DNA of 64,000 nt. Origin: Pseudomonas sp. RIT409. GTDB lineage: Bacteria; Pseudomonadota; Gammaproteobacteria; Pseudomonadales; Pseudomonadaceae. Location of the stretch: NCBI RefSeq assembly GCF_003052515.2, contig NZ_QARE02000003.1, positions 62,001-126,000 on the forward strand, read 5' to 3'. Both the position numbers and the translations under genes were made by a program. The number at the start of each line of letters is the position of its first letter. The stretch's first letter is position 1. The notes beneath the pieces were generated by a model that worked only from the letters and a program-made list of their open reading frames with translations, was not told the origin of the DNA and ran no database searches. Positions 9,023 to 17,590 of the stretch are shown piece after piece.

Positions 9023-9831
9023 ACGCCTTTCAAGATTCCCCCACCGATGTGGTCTCGCAGACCAAGGTCCTGCAGTTGATGGGGATCTCCAAATGGTTTG
9101 GCGACCACCACGTGCTCAAGGACGTTTCCCTGGACGTCATGAGCGGTGACGTGGTCTGCCTGCTCGGCCCATCCGGTTGCGGAAAATCCACCTTATTGCG
9201 ATGCATCAACTGGCTGGAGCAGCCCAACGCCGGAAACGTGTTCCTCAAAGGCCAGCGGATGGGCGTGCACAAGGGCGGCATGAAGATGAACGACGCTGAC
9301 CTGGCTCAGATGCGCGCACGCATCGGCATGGTCTTCCAGCATTTCGCCTTGTGGCCCCACCTGACCGTGCTGCAGAACGTCATGGAGGCTCCCGTTTTCG
9401 TGCAGAAGCGCGCCCGTGAGACCGTGCGGCAAGAGGCCCTGGCCCTGCTGGCCCGCGTCGGTCTGGCAGAAAAGGCCGACATGTTTCCATCCAAGCTCTC
9501 TGGCGGTCAGAAACAACGCGTGGGCATTGCCCGAGCGCTGGCGATGAAACCTGACATTCTGCTGTTTGACGAGCCCACCAGCGCGCTCGATCCGATGCTG
9601 GTCGGCGAGGTACTGGAAGTGATCCGCAGCCTGGCGAGCGAAGGCGCGACCATGGTGATCGTCACCCACGAGATGGAGTTCGCCCGGCAGGTCGCCAGTC
9701 GGGTGGTGTTCATGGACGCCGGAGACATCGTGGAAAGCGGGACGCCCGCCGCGTTTTTCGGTGCGCCGAAAACGGTGCGCGCGCAGCAGTTCCTGTCCCG
9801 TTTTCACAGTGCTTCTGGCGCTTACCGCTAA
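9019..9831 (+). CDS. Amino acid-type ABC transporter ATP-binding protein (GlnQ-like)
   Basis: 270 residues if read from the GTG at 9019, which overlaps the permease stop and has GAGGAG 8 bases upstream. The frame is open further upstream, but that part is the shadow of the permease gene. All ABC ATPase motifs are present: Walker [10 protein letters not shown] (about 50-58), the Q-loop MVFQ, signature LSGGQKQR, Walker [13 protein letters not shown] and the H-switch VTHEM. A short insertion ([17 protein letters not shown]) before the Q-loop resembles that in HisP and relatives. It energises import of the cluster's substrate. Confidence 0.92.
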   Translation: MNAFQDSPTDVVSQTKVLQLMGISKWFGDHHVLKDVSLDVMSGDVVCLLGPSGCGKSTLLRCINWLEQPNAGNVFLKGQRMGVHKGGMKMNDADLAQMRARIGMVFQHFALWPHLTVLQNVMEAPVFVQKRARETVRQEALALLARVGLAEKADMFPSKLSGGQKQRVGIARALAMKPDILLFDEPTSALDPMLVGEVLEVIRSLASEGATMVIVTHEMEFARQVASRVVFMDAGDIVESGTPAAFFGAPKTVRAQQFLSRFHSASGAYR

Positions 9832-9895
9832 AGATCCTTACCCAACGACAGGCATGGCGCGGAGTTCGAGGCGTCGTGCCGTAGAGAGGCGAATC

Positions 9896-12280
9896 ATGAC
9901 TGTGTTGCCGCAATCATCCAGCCAAGGTGTCGGCGCATCGCTGCTGCGCAAGGAAGACGACCGCTTCCTGCGCGGACGTGGTAACTACATCGCCAATATC
10001 CGCCTGCCGGGGATGCGTGATGTTGCGTTTGTCCGTAGCCCGGTGGCCCATGGGCGCATTCTGCAGATCGAGAAACCCCTGGGCCAGGAAAATGCCGTCT
10101 TTACCCTCGACGACCTTGTCGGCGTCAAGCCGATCGTCGCCAACTCGGGGTTGGCTGGGTTCAAATCTTCCGCGCAACCGGTACTGGCGAACGGAAAAGT
10201 GCGCCAGGTCGGTGAAATGATCGCGATGTGCGTGGCGGATACCCGGGCCGAAGCCGAGGACATCGCTGGCGCGACGTTCGTCGATTTCGATGAGCTGCCT
10301 GCCGTCGTGGACATGCTGGCGGCGCGAACGGCGGACTCTGCCTTGGTCCATGAGGAGTGGGGGGATAACGTGTTCCTCGAAACCCATGTGGATGCCGACC
10401 TGAGCGACATCCGGGAACGCGCCGCGATCCACGTGCACCGCGTCCTGCGCACGGCCCGGCAAAGCATGGCGCCGATGGAGGGCAGGGGCGTGGTGGCCCA
10501 CTGGGACAGGCGCCTGAGCCAACTGGTGGTGTACACGTCCGCGCAAATGCCTCACATCAACCGCACGGGTCTGGCAGGTTGCCTGGGCCTGGACGAGGGC
10601 AGCATCCGGGTGATTTCGCCCGACGTCGGCGGCGGGTTCGGTTACAAGGGCATTCTGCTTCCGGAGGAAGTCTGCGTGGCATGGTTGGCCATGCACCTGG
10701 ACCACCCGGTGCGCTGGATCGAGGACCGCCGCGAGCAATTGATCGCGAACGCCAACTGCCGTGAGCACCACTATGACATCCACGCTTACGCCGATCGCGA
10801 CGGGCGATTGCTGGCGATCGATTGTGAAGCCCACGTCGATTCTGGGGCCTACTCCTCGTACCCGTTTTCGGCATGCCTGGAAGCCGCGCAGGTCGCCAGC
10901 ATTCTGCCCGGCCCCTACAAGATGGAGCGCTACCGGTGCCGCACCTGGTCGGTGGCCACCAACAAGCCGCCGATTCTGCCTTATCGAGGCGTGGCCCGAA
11001 CCGGCGTGTGCTATGCCATCGAGACGGTCATGGACGCCATTGCCGTCGAGGCTGGCCTCGAGCCCTACGAAGTGCGTTTGCGCAACCTCGTCCTGCCTGA
11101 GGAAATGCCGTTCGACAACATCACCCGCAAGCACTTCGACAGTGGCGATTACCCCGAAGCGGTGCGGCGTGCGACTCAAGCGATCGATTTGGCGGCAGTG
11201 CGCGCGCGTCAACGCCAGGGCGAACCGGATGGCCGCCTGATCGGTGTCGGCATGGCGGTGTTCTGTGAGCAGGGCGCCCATGGCACGTCGGTGTATTTCG
11301 GCTGGGGAATTCCCATGGTGCCGGGCCGGGAACCGGCCTCGCTGAGGCTGACGCCGGACGGCATCCTGGAAGTCCGCGCAGGGGTGCATTCCCATGGGCA
11401 GAGCATGGAGACCACCTTGGCGCAGATTGCCAACGAGGTATTGGGCATCGATCCGCAACGGGTTCGCATCGTACTGGGGGACACCGGCATGACCCCGTAC
11501 TCCACGGGGACATGGGGCTCGCGGTCGATCGTCATGGCCGGCGGCGCGGTGGCCCAGGGCTGCAAGATCCTGCGGGACAGGCTGCAGCATGTCGGCACCC
11601 ATCTGCTGAACGATCCTGCCGACAGTGTGACCTGGCGTGATGGCGGTGTGGCGGGCCCCTCGGGTCGGATCGGGCTGAACGAATTGAGCCGGATCTGGTA
11701 CCTGCAACCCCAGCGGTTGCCAGCCGATACCGACGCGGGTGGGCTGGAAGTCCATACGACGTATCAGGCTCAGCGCGACACTGGGACGTTCAGTTACGCC
11801 TGCCACGCAGTCGTCGTCGCCGTGGACCCGGAACTGGGCAAAACCGACATCCTCGATTACGTCATCGTCGAAGACGGCGGCAAACTCATCAACCCGATGG
11901 TGGTTGATGGCCAGGTGTATGGCGGGGCAGCGCAGGGGATCGGGACCGCCCTTTACGAAGAAATGATCTACAGCGAAGAGGGCCAGCCCCTAGCGTCGAC
12001 CCTTGCCGATTACATCCTGCCCGGCGCGACGGAAGTGCCCGCCATCCGTATCGAGCACATGGAAACCTTGGCGCCTTACACCACCTTCGGCCAGAAGGGG
12101 ATCGGTGAAAGCGGCGCGATCGGCTCCCCGGCTGCGATTGCCAACGCCATCAACGACGCGTTGCGCCCGCTTGGCGTCGAAGTCTCACGACTGCCCCTTT
12201 CACCGCGTGCGGTGTGTGCCGCGCTGGCCGCCAAGCGGCGTAAGGCCGACACCGCCCGGCCCATGGAGGTGATTTCATGA
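9896..12280 (+). CDS. Molybdopterin-binding large subunit of a xanthine dehydrogenase/CoxL-family hydroxylase
   Basis: 794 residues from the ATG at 9896; the longer open frame upstream has no support. The order is that of CoxL/XdhB-type proteins: an N-terminal ab-hammerhead domain (about 20-130, starting RKEDDRFLRGRGNYI) and then two Mo-cofactor domains. ISPDVGGGFGYKG (about 237-249) is the conserved pterin-contact loop and GIGESGA near the C-terminus carries the catalytic Glu. The loop that reads AYRCSFR in true CO dehydrogenase is PYRGVARTG here, so this is not a form I CODH but a general hydroxylase of the family, which typically hydroxylates N-heterocycles or aldehydes with water. The FAD and 2Fe-2S subunit genes follow with ATGA overlaps. 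Confidence 0.92.
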   Translation: MTVLPQSSSQGVGASLLRKEDDRFLRGRGNYIANIRLPGMRDVAFVRSPVAHGRILQIEKPLGQENAVFTLDDLVGVKPIVANSGLAGFKSSAQPVLANGKVRQVGEMIAMCVADTRAEAEDIAGATFVDFDELPAVVDMLAARTADSALVHEEWGDNVFLETHVDADLSDIRERAAIHVHRVLRTARQSMAPMEGRGVVAHWDRRLSQLVVYTSAQMPHINRTGLAGCLGLDEGSIRVISPDVGGGFGYKGILLPEEVCVAWLAMHLDHPVRWIEDRREQLIANANCREHHYDIHAYADRDGRLLAIDCEAHVDSGAYSSYPFSACLEAAQVASILPGPYKMERYRCRTWSVATNKPPILPYRGVARTGVCYAIETVMDAIAVEAGLEPYEVRLRNLVLPEEMPFDNITRKHFDSGDYPEAVRRATQAIDLAAVRARQRQGEPDGRLIGVGMAVFCEQGAHGTSVYFGWGIPMVPGREPASLRLTPDGILEVRAGVHSHGQSMETTLAQIANEVLGIDPQRVRIVLGDTGMTPYSTGTWGSRSIVMAGGAVAQGCKILRDRLQHVGTHLLNDPADSVTWRDGGVAGPSGRIGLNELSRIWYLQPQRLPADTDAGGLEVHTTYQAQRDTGTFSYACHAVVVAVDPELGKTDILDYVIVEDGGKLINPMVVDGQVYGGAAQGIGTALYEEMIYSEEGQPLASTLADYILPGATEVPAIRIEHMETLAPYTTFGQKGIGESGAIGSPAAIANAINDALRPLGVEVSRLPLSPRAVCAALAAKRRKADTARPMEVIS

Positions 12281-13107
12281 AATCCATAGCGTTCGATTAC
12301 CAGCTCCCGCCCACTGCCGCCGACGCGGTCAGGCTGCTCAAGGCGGGAGATGGCATGGGCAAGGTGGTCGCGGGCAGCCAGTCACTGGGGCCGATGATGA
12401 ACCTTCGCCTGGTGCAACCCGAACAATTGGTCGATGTGCGTCGCCTGCCCGAGTTGAATCAGGTGCAGGATCTGGCCGACAGCGTGGTGCTCGGCGCCGC
12501 GACGACCCATGCCGCCATCGAAGACGGCCGCGTGCCCGATGCGTCCGCGGGGCTGATGCCCTTCGTGGCCCGCGGCATTGCGTACCGCGCGGTCCGCAAC
12601 CGGGGAACTCTCGGTGGCAGCCTTGCCCACGCCGACCCTGCCGCCGATTGGGTGAATGTGATGGCCTTGCTGGACGCGGACATCATGCTGCTGGGCCCTG
12701 AAGGTGAACGGACCGTCAAGGCCGACGGCTTCATGCTGGGCGCGTTCACCACGCACCTGGCCGAGGACGAACTCATTTGCGCGGTACGCATCCCCAAAGT
12801 CAGCAGCCAGGCGCGCTGGAGCTACTACAAATTCAACCGCAAGACCGGTGAGTTCGCCGAAGCCATTGCCGCGTTCATGGACGACCCTGTCAGGGGGGTA
12901 CGCCGGGCCATCATTGGTGCCGTAGACGGGCCGCCTCTGGTCATCGAGCAGGCTGGGGGGCTCATCGACGGCTGGGACGATGAGCTCGCCAAGCCTTGGC
13001 TGCTCGCCGCGGGTATCGAGGCTGACAGTTACGAATACCACACCCATCTCGTTGCACTTCGCCGTGCCGCGCAACAGCTGTCGCGGCTGCCAGGAGCTTC
13101 CTTATGA
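12277..13107 (+). CDS. FAD-binding middle subunit of the molybdenum hydroxylase (CoxM-like)
   Basis: 276 residues. The two FAD contact motifs of the family are present: AGSQSLGPMMNLRL (about residues 31-44) and the TLGGSLAHADPAADW block (about 109-123). The C-terminal CODH flavoprotein domain begins near residue 170. It passes electrons from the iron-sulfur subunit to an acceptor. The start overlaps the large-subunit stop and the end overlaps the small-subunit start, each by ATGA. The gene order L-M-S differs from the more common M-S-L of CODH operons. Confidence 0.9.
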   Translation: MKSIAFDYQLPPTAADAVRLLKAGDGMGKVVAGSQSLGPMMNLRLVQPEQLVDVRRLPELNQVQDLADSVVLGAATTHAAIEDGRVPDASAGLMPFVARGIAYRAVRNRGTLGGSLAHADPAADWVNVMALLDADIMLLGPEGERTVKADGFMLGAFTTHLAEDELICAVRIPKVSSQARWSYYKFNRKTGEFAEAIAAFMDDPVRGVRRAIIGAVDGPPLVIEQAGGLIDGWDDELAKPWLLAAGIEADSYEYHTHLVALRRAAQQLSRLPGASL

Positions 13108-13583
13108 CCCGACTCGAACTCAAGGTGAACGGCAAGGCGATCAGCGCCGACGTCGAACCTCGCACTCACTTGGCCGACTTCCTGCGCGAAGAGCGGCTGC
13201 TGACCGGCACCAACATAGGTTGCGAGCAAGGTGTGTGCGGTGCCTGCACCGTGATGATCGATGGCGCACCGATGCGCTCGTGCATCGTCTACGCCGTGGC
13301 CTGCAGCGGTGCTGAGGTTCGCAGCATCGAGGACTTCGATGACGATCAGGTCATGGTGCAACTGCGCGCTGCCTTTTCTGCCGAGCACGCGTTGCAGTGC
13401 GGCTACTGCACGCCAGGCATGCTGGCAACGGCAAGAGACATCGTGCTGCGCATTCCTGACGCCGACGAGGCCCGTATTCGCCATGAGCTGTCGGGAAACC
13501 TCTGTCGATGCACCGGGTATGTGGGGCTCGTCAAGGCCATTGCCCGCGTCCTCGAACAACGGCGCGAGACGTTGCCGGCCTAA
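13104..13583 (+). CDS. 2Fe-2S small subunit of the molybdenum hydroxylase (CoxS-like)
   Basis: 159 residues with both iron-sulfur sites of the family. The N-terminal plant-type ferredoxin cluster is GCEQGVCGACTVMIDG followed by a fourth Cys in MRSC. The C-terminal four-helix cluster has CGYCTPGML and NLCRCTGY. The family role is electron relay from the Mo centre to FAD. Length and spacing are normal. It completes the L-M-S enzyme, which should sit in the cytoplasm. Confidence 0.94.
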   Translation: MTRLELKVNGKAISADVEPRTHLADFLREERLLTGTNIGCEQGVCGACTVMIDGAPMRSCIVYAVACSGAEVRSIEDFDDDQVMVQLRAAFSAEHALQCGYCTPGMLATARDIVLRIPDADEARIRHELSGNLCRCTGYVGLVKAIARVLEQRRETLPA

Positions 13584-13606
13584 CCCTTTTCATGAGGTAA
13601 CACGCA

Positions 13607-14299
13607 TTGGATATCGAACAAAGCTTCAGCGTCCCGTTCGCGCCAGACCTGGTCTGGAAGAGTTTTCTCGATGTGGAAGGCATCGTCACTTGCCTTCCGG
13701 GCGCCTCGCTGACCGAGCCGCCCCAGGACGACCAACTGAGCCTTGCGATGACGGTCAAGCTGGGCCCCATCGTGGCGGCCTTCAAAGGGCAGGGCGACAT
13801 CTCCCTGGACGCTGCCAGCCACAGCGGGGTGGTGAGCGGGCAAGGCAGCGATCGCAAAAGCGGGTCCCGCGTGAAAGGCACGGCGCAATTCGAACTGTTG
13901 CCTGACGGCGCAGGCGGCACGCGGGTCAATGTGGGGGTCACTTATTCGATCACCGGCTCGCTGGCGCAGTTTTCCCGGGGCGGGATTGTTCGTGAACTGG
14001 CCACTCGCATGACGGAGGCCTTCGCCGAAAACCTCAAGACCCGCCTGGAAGCCGCCAATGATCACACCGTTGCAGTCGAGCCGGTCGATCACGCTGCTTC
14101 GTCAGCGTTGCCAGAAGTAAACGAAGCGCGCGTGGCCGAACCAAGTGCCGTCACGGCATCGGAGGCTGTTGGGCGCCAGCCTGCCGAACCCCAAGCGCCG
14201 CTGGACCTCGGCAACATGTTTTGGACGCTGCTGCTGCGCCGATTGCGTCGGCTATTCGGCCTGAAAGAGAAACGGCGCTGCCCGACCTGCGGTAAATAG
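13607..14299 (+). CDS. CoxG/SRPBCC-family protein, accessory to the molybdenum hydroxylase
   Basis: 230 residues beginning at a TTG (13607) with ATGAGG 10 bases upstream. Residues about 1-150 form a CoxG-type SRPBCC domain (FSVPFAPDLVWKSFLDVEGI; CLPGASL; GPIVAAFKGQGDI; ELATRMTEAFAENL). CoxG helps membrane recruitment of CO dehydrogenase and is common beside related hydroxylases. After a Pro/Ala/Glu-rich linker the C-terminus ends in LFGLKEKRRCPTCGK, a basic tail with a CxxC pair. This replaces the hydrophobic anchor often seen in CoxG proteins and could be a small metal knuckle. It is the last gene of the first transcription block. Confidence 0.85.
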   Translation: MDIEQSFSVPFAPDLVWKSFLDVEGIVTCLPGASLTEPPQDDQLSLAMTVKLGPIVAAFKGQGDISLDAASHSGVVSGQGSDRKSGSRVKGTAQFELLPDGAGGTRVNVGVTYSITGSLAQFSRGGIVRELATRMTEAFAENLKTRLEAANDHTVAVEPVDHAASSALPEVNEARVAEPSAVTASEAVGRQPAEPQAPLDLGNMFWTLLLRRLRRLFGLKEKRRCPTCGK

Positions 14300-14497
14300 C
14301 AAGCGTATCCGGCGCCTCGGCGCTCGGCAGACTTACCTTGAATGCAGCCCCTCGTCAGTCCCGTGGACGCCGTTCAGACCCTCAGTCGAATGGCGTCATG
14401 GCGACGGTCGCTGCTCCGACTGCCGCCATCGGCCGTGTTCTCCCGTCGCTCGTTCACCTTCCTGCTTTGCCACCGCACCCTCATGGCTCATTTATAT

Positions 14498-14513
14498 AGG
14501 GGGTATACCCCGC
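14498..14513 (+). promoter_or_regulatory. Palindrome GGGGTATACCCC, possible operator
   Basis: A perfect 12-base palindrome (14500-14511). It resembles the shared operator in outline (G-run, AT centre, C-run) but matches only about 10 of 16 positions, so it may be a weaker site or unrelated. Confidence 0.35.
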
Positions 14514-14588
14514 AGTGAGCCCGAGTGGTGCGTCATCCGCTGCCCCGGAGCACGGCGGGTGTGTAAACCATCCTCATCGTTGAATTAA

Positions 14589-14604
14589 ATAAGGTATGCC
14601 ACCT
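14589..14604 (+). promoter_or_regulatory. Operator-like site D (GGTATGCCACCT)
   Basis: Reads ATAAGGTATGCCACCT. Its right half is identical to the consensus derived from the 6.5-6.8 kb sites, and AGGT...ACCT form an inverted repeat around ATGCC. It lies about 125 bases upstream of the amidohydrolase start, in a promoter that would drive 14728-20417. Confidence 0.5.
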
Positions 14605-14727
14605 ATTTTCGCGGCCGATTATCTTCTTTTAAATCAGATAGATAAGCCAATTTAAGAAAAGTCGATAGAAAGGATTGGCACGCAGATTGCCTCGTATTGC
14701 CCACCCACTGACACTGTGAAGAAGCCC

Positions 14728-15993
14728 ATGAAAAAAATCCTTCTGTCTGGCGGTCGTGTCATCGATCCAGCCAATTCAATCGACACTGTCTGTGATGTGC
14801 TGATCGAGGGCGATCGCATCAAGGCCGTCGGAACAGCGCTCGACGCCGAACAGGTGATCGGTGCCGAGCGCATCGACTGCAGCGGCAAGCTGGTGCTCCC
14901 CGGGTTGATCGATACCCACAGCCATGTCTACCAGTATGTGACCGGGCGATTCGGTTTGAACGCCGATATGTGCGGCGTGCATTCCGGCGTGACCACGCTG
15001 ATCGACCAAGGGGGTGCCAGTTGCATGACCTTGCCCGGTTTTCGCAAGTTCATCGTCGAGCCGTCCCACAGCCGGGTATTGTCGTTCATTTCCGCCTATC
15101 TGGTCGGTGGCCTCGAAGGGCATTTCTATCCGGAGTTGTACCGTCCCGAGTGCGCCGATGTGGCGGCGACGGTCAAGGCGGCGTTGGCCAACAGTGACAT
15201 CGTCAAAGGCATCAAGGCTCACGCCGAGCTGGGCGGTTTTGCTCGCTGGGGCCTGGACGTCATGAAAAAGGCCTCACAGATTGGCGAACTGACGTCTCTG
15301 CCGGTGTACATCCATTTCGGGCAGTTGTGGCCAATGCCGGACCAGCCCACCTACGAAGTCGATCCCGACAGCATCTTCCCGCAGGTGTTGGAGGTACTGA
15401 AGCCGGGTGATGTGCTGGCCCATCCTTTCAGTCGCCACCCAGGCGGTTTCGTGGAGCAGAACGGCCAGATGCACCCGCTGGTCAGCGAAGCGATAAAACG
15501 GGGCTTGAAGGTCGACGTTGGCCATGGCTCTCATTTCAGCTACAAAATGGCCGCCAAGGTACTCGGCGCCGGCGTGGTACCGGATACCCTGGGCTCGGAC
15601 ATGCATGGCTATAACACCACCGTGCCAGCACCGGCTGGCACCCCGGATGAGCACCCGGATGAAGAACACCTGTTCGCGGGCACCTCGCGGTTCAGCCTCG
15701 TCTCCGCCATGGTCAGCATGATGGCGTTGGGGTTGACCCTTGAGCAGGTGGTGCCGATGGTCACCCGTAATGCCGCGTTGCTCGCGGGCATGAGCGACGA
15801 GATCGGCAGCCTGGGTGTGGGGCGTGAAGCGGATGTGACGGTGTTGTCCGATGAGGAGGGCGCTTGGCTCTTGCGCGACAACGAAGGCACCGAAGTGATC
15901 GCCAAGCGGATGCTGCAGCCGGTGTTTTGCCTGCGGGCGGGCAAACGATTCGACGCCTCGGCGACCATACTGCCCGTACCACGGGCCGCCTGA
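14728..15993 (+). CDS. Amidohydrolase/deacetylase-family metallohydrolase (dihydroorotase-like)
   Basis: 421 residues from the ATG at 14728, preceded by GAAGAAG. An in-frame GTG at 14716 would add four residues. It is an amidohydrolase-superfamily TIM barrel: LPGLIDTHSHVY (HxH metal site, about residue 62), a candidate carbamylated Lys163 in KGIKAHAELGG, HFGQ and HPFSRH for further metal ligands, and DTLGSDMHGYN with the barrel-end Asp. Such enzymes open cyclic amides or imides, or remove N-acyl groups. Following a molybdenum hydroxylase and preceding an amidase, it is a natural candidate to open a hydroxylated ring. It is not a true PyrC because the gene context and motifs differ. Only 16 bases separate it from the next gene. 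Confidence 0.85.
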   Translation: MKKILLSGGRVIDPANSIDTVCDVLIEGDRIKAVGTALDAEQVIGAERIDCSGKLVLPGLIDTHSHVYQYVTGRFGLNADMCGVHSGVTTLIDQGGASCMTLPGFRKFIVEPSHSRVLSFISAYLVGGLEGHFYPELYRPECADVAATVKAALANSDIVKGIKAHAELGGFARWGLDVMKKASQIGELTSLPVYIHFGQLWPMPDQPTYEVDPDSIFPQVLEVLKPGDVLAHPFSRHPGGFVEQNGQMHPLVSEAIKRGLKVDVGHGSHFSYKMAAKVLGAGVVPDTLGSDMHGYNTTVPAPAGTPDEHPDEEHLFAGTSRFSLVSAMVSMMALGLTLEQVVPMVTRNAALLAGMSDEIGSLGVGREADVTVLSDEEGAWLLRDNEGTEVIAKRMLQPVFCLRAGKRFDASATILPVPRAA

Positions 15994-16009
15994 CCGAGGG
16001 GCCGCAGCC

Positions 16010-17590
16010 ATGACCGCAGAACCGACGTCAATGCTCAACGATCAGGCCCTGGCATCCGCGCTGGCACGGCTGTATGCCGTGCGACCGGTCTGGCACGCCG
16101 TGCGCAGTGCTCGCGAGGCCGTGCAGCTTGAGGCGATGACCCTGCTGCATGCGGGGCCGCCTTTTGCAGACCCCCGTCGCCCCAGTGCGCCGGTGCTGTC
16201 TTCGGCGGTGTTGTGTTGCCTGTACGAAGGCTGGGCAACCGATGAAAGCGAGGCACAACGGTTGATCGCTGACGGTACCGTGTCGTTGCGGTCCAGCCAG
16301 GCGTATCGGGTGGTGACACCGTTGGCCGCGGTCATTTCACCCTCGACCAGCCTGGTTGAGGTGAGTGACACGGCCAGGCCGGGTGGGCCTCGTTGCTGGT
16401 CGCTGCTGGGCTCCGGCGCAGGTCCGCAGATCCGCTTCGGCAGCCGTGCGCCCGAGATTCTGCAACGCATGGCCTGGCGGGACGACTACCTGGCGCCCGT
16501 CTTGCGGACTGCCTTGGAGAAGGCTGACATCGATTTGATGCAGGCTGCGCGGGTGGGGCTTCAGGCTGGGGATGATCTGCACAGCCGGACCACCGCCGCC
16601 ACTGCTCACTTGCGCAGCGTGCTCTCGGCGTCGATGGATGACAGCGTGGTCGATGCCATGCTCGCGGCAACCCCGTTGTTTTTCCTGACGCTATGGATGG
16701 CTGCCTGCTACCTGATGCTCGATGCAACGGCCGCCGCTGATGAAGCGCATTCGACCCGGCTGGTCGTGGCACTGGCGGGAAACGGCATAGAAGCCGGAGT
16801 GCGCCTGGCGGACCGGCCCGAGCAATGGGTCACAGCGCCGGCGCACGTTCCCGAGGGACCACGACTGGGCCATGGGAACAGCGCCGTGAGCCCGATGTTG
16901 GGCGACAGCGGCGTGATCGATGCCGCAGGTTTCGGTGCTCAGGCCTGGTTCTGCAAGCCTGAAGCGGCAACGGACATCGCTGGCTGGCTGCCTGCGCAAT
17001 CCCCTCAGCGCCCCGCCTGGTTGGTCGGAAGCCATCCGGACTTCTCGGCGTTTGGGTTGGGCTGTGCAATCGACGCCAACCGCGTGTCCGACGCGCTTCC
17101 TACACCTCTGGTTTCGATTGCGATGCTCGATGCGGCAGGGGAGAAGGGCCTGTTGGGCCGGGGCGTTTGCAAGACAGACCCGACGCTGTTTGGCGTCCCC
17201 CCTAACGAGGCTCTGGCAGTCAATCAACCCCAATCGTTGGCCGAACTCAATTGCGCCTTCGAACGTTACGAGCGCGCACTGACCGGCAATGACATTGAGG
17301 TCCTGGACGCGCTCTTTTGGAACAGCCCGCATACCCTGCGTTACGGGGCCAAAGAACACCTGTATGGCTTCGAGGCCATTCGCGCCTTTCGTGTGGCGCG
17401 CCCGGCGGCCAACCTGGACCGTAAGATCCTGGAGCGCTCGGTGACGAGCTTCGGTTCCGATTTCGGCATCACCCACATGGTGTTCAGCCGCCAGGGCGAA
17501 GCGCGCTTGGGCAGGCAGACCCAAAGTTGGGTGCGTATAGAAGGGGCGTGGCGTGTCGTCGCCGCCCATGTCAGTTGGATGGACCTATGA
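16010..17590 (+). CDS. DUF1116 (YlbE/AllG-like) protein fused to an AtzH-like domain
   Basis: 526 residues in two parts. Residues about 15-390 follow the DUF1116 pattern: RPVWHAVRSAREA, LLHAGPPF (about 46-52) and GDDLHSRTTAAT (about 186-197). In E. coli DUF1116 protein YlbE (AllG) is a subunit of oxamate carbamoyltransferase. Residues about 405-526 are an AtzH-like (SnoaL-fold) domain: CAFERYERALTGNDIEVLDALF, written here as C-x-F-x-x-Y-x3-L, then LRYGAKEHLYGFEAIRAFR and AHVSWMD. AtzH is a small hydrolase that works with AtzE in cyanuric acid breakdown. The next gene, overlapping by ATGA, is an AtzE-like amidase, so the fused tail fits its neighbour. The partner subunits FdrA/AllF and AllH are absent from the window. 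I know of no characterised protein with this fusion. Confidence 0.75.
   Translation: MTAEPTSMLNDQALASALARLYAVRPVWHAVRSAREAVQLEAMTLLHAGPPFADPRRPSAPVLSSAVLCCLYEGWATDESEAQRLIADGTVSLRSSQAYRVVTPLAAVISPSTSLVEVSDTARPGGPRCWSLLGSGAGPQIRFGSRAPEILQRMAWRDDYLAPVLRTALEKADIDLMQAARVGLQAGDDLHSRTTAATAHLRSVLSASMDDSVVDAMLAATPLFFLTLWMAACYLMLDATAAADEAHSTRLVVALAGNGIEAGVRLADRPEQWVTAPAHVPEGPRLGHGNSAVSPMLGDSGVIDAAGFGAQAWFCKPEAATDIAGWLPAQSPQRPAWLVGSHPDFSAFGLGCAIDANRVSDALPTPLVSIAMLDAAGEKGLLGRGVCKTDPTLFGVPPNEALAVNQPQSLAELNCAFERYERALTGNDIEVLDALFWNSPHTLRYGAKEHLYGFEAIRAFRVARPAANLDRKILERSVTSFGSDFGITHMVFSRQGEARLGRQTQSWVRIEGAWRVVAAHVSWMDL

Larger units (their letters stand above)
14300..14727. other. 428-bp promoter region upstream of the amidohydrolase operon
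   Basis: No gene is visible. AT content rises from about 14560. Two operator-like sites lie here (14498-14513, 14589-14604). A TCTTCTTTT string at 14624-14632 recurs in the 6858 promoter region (6519-6527), which supports common control of the two blocks. Confidence 0.6.

Noticed and set aside
9914..11806. 630-aa open frame on the minus strand
   Set aside because: It is the antisense shadow of the high-GC molybdopterin subunit gene; no ribosome binding site or recognisable domain.
9896..13583. Aerobic carbon monoxide dehydrogenase (coxLMS)
   Set aside because: The CODH-specific AYRCSFR loop reads PYRGVARTG and the gene order is L-M-S; a general molybdenum hydroxylase is the better call.
14716..14727. 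GTG 14716 as start of the amidohydrolase
   Set aside because: It has no ribosome binding site, while GAAGAAG lies just before the ATG at 14728; the difference is only four residues.
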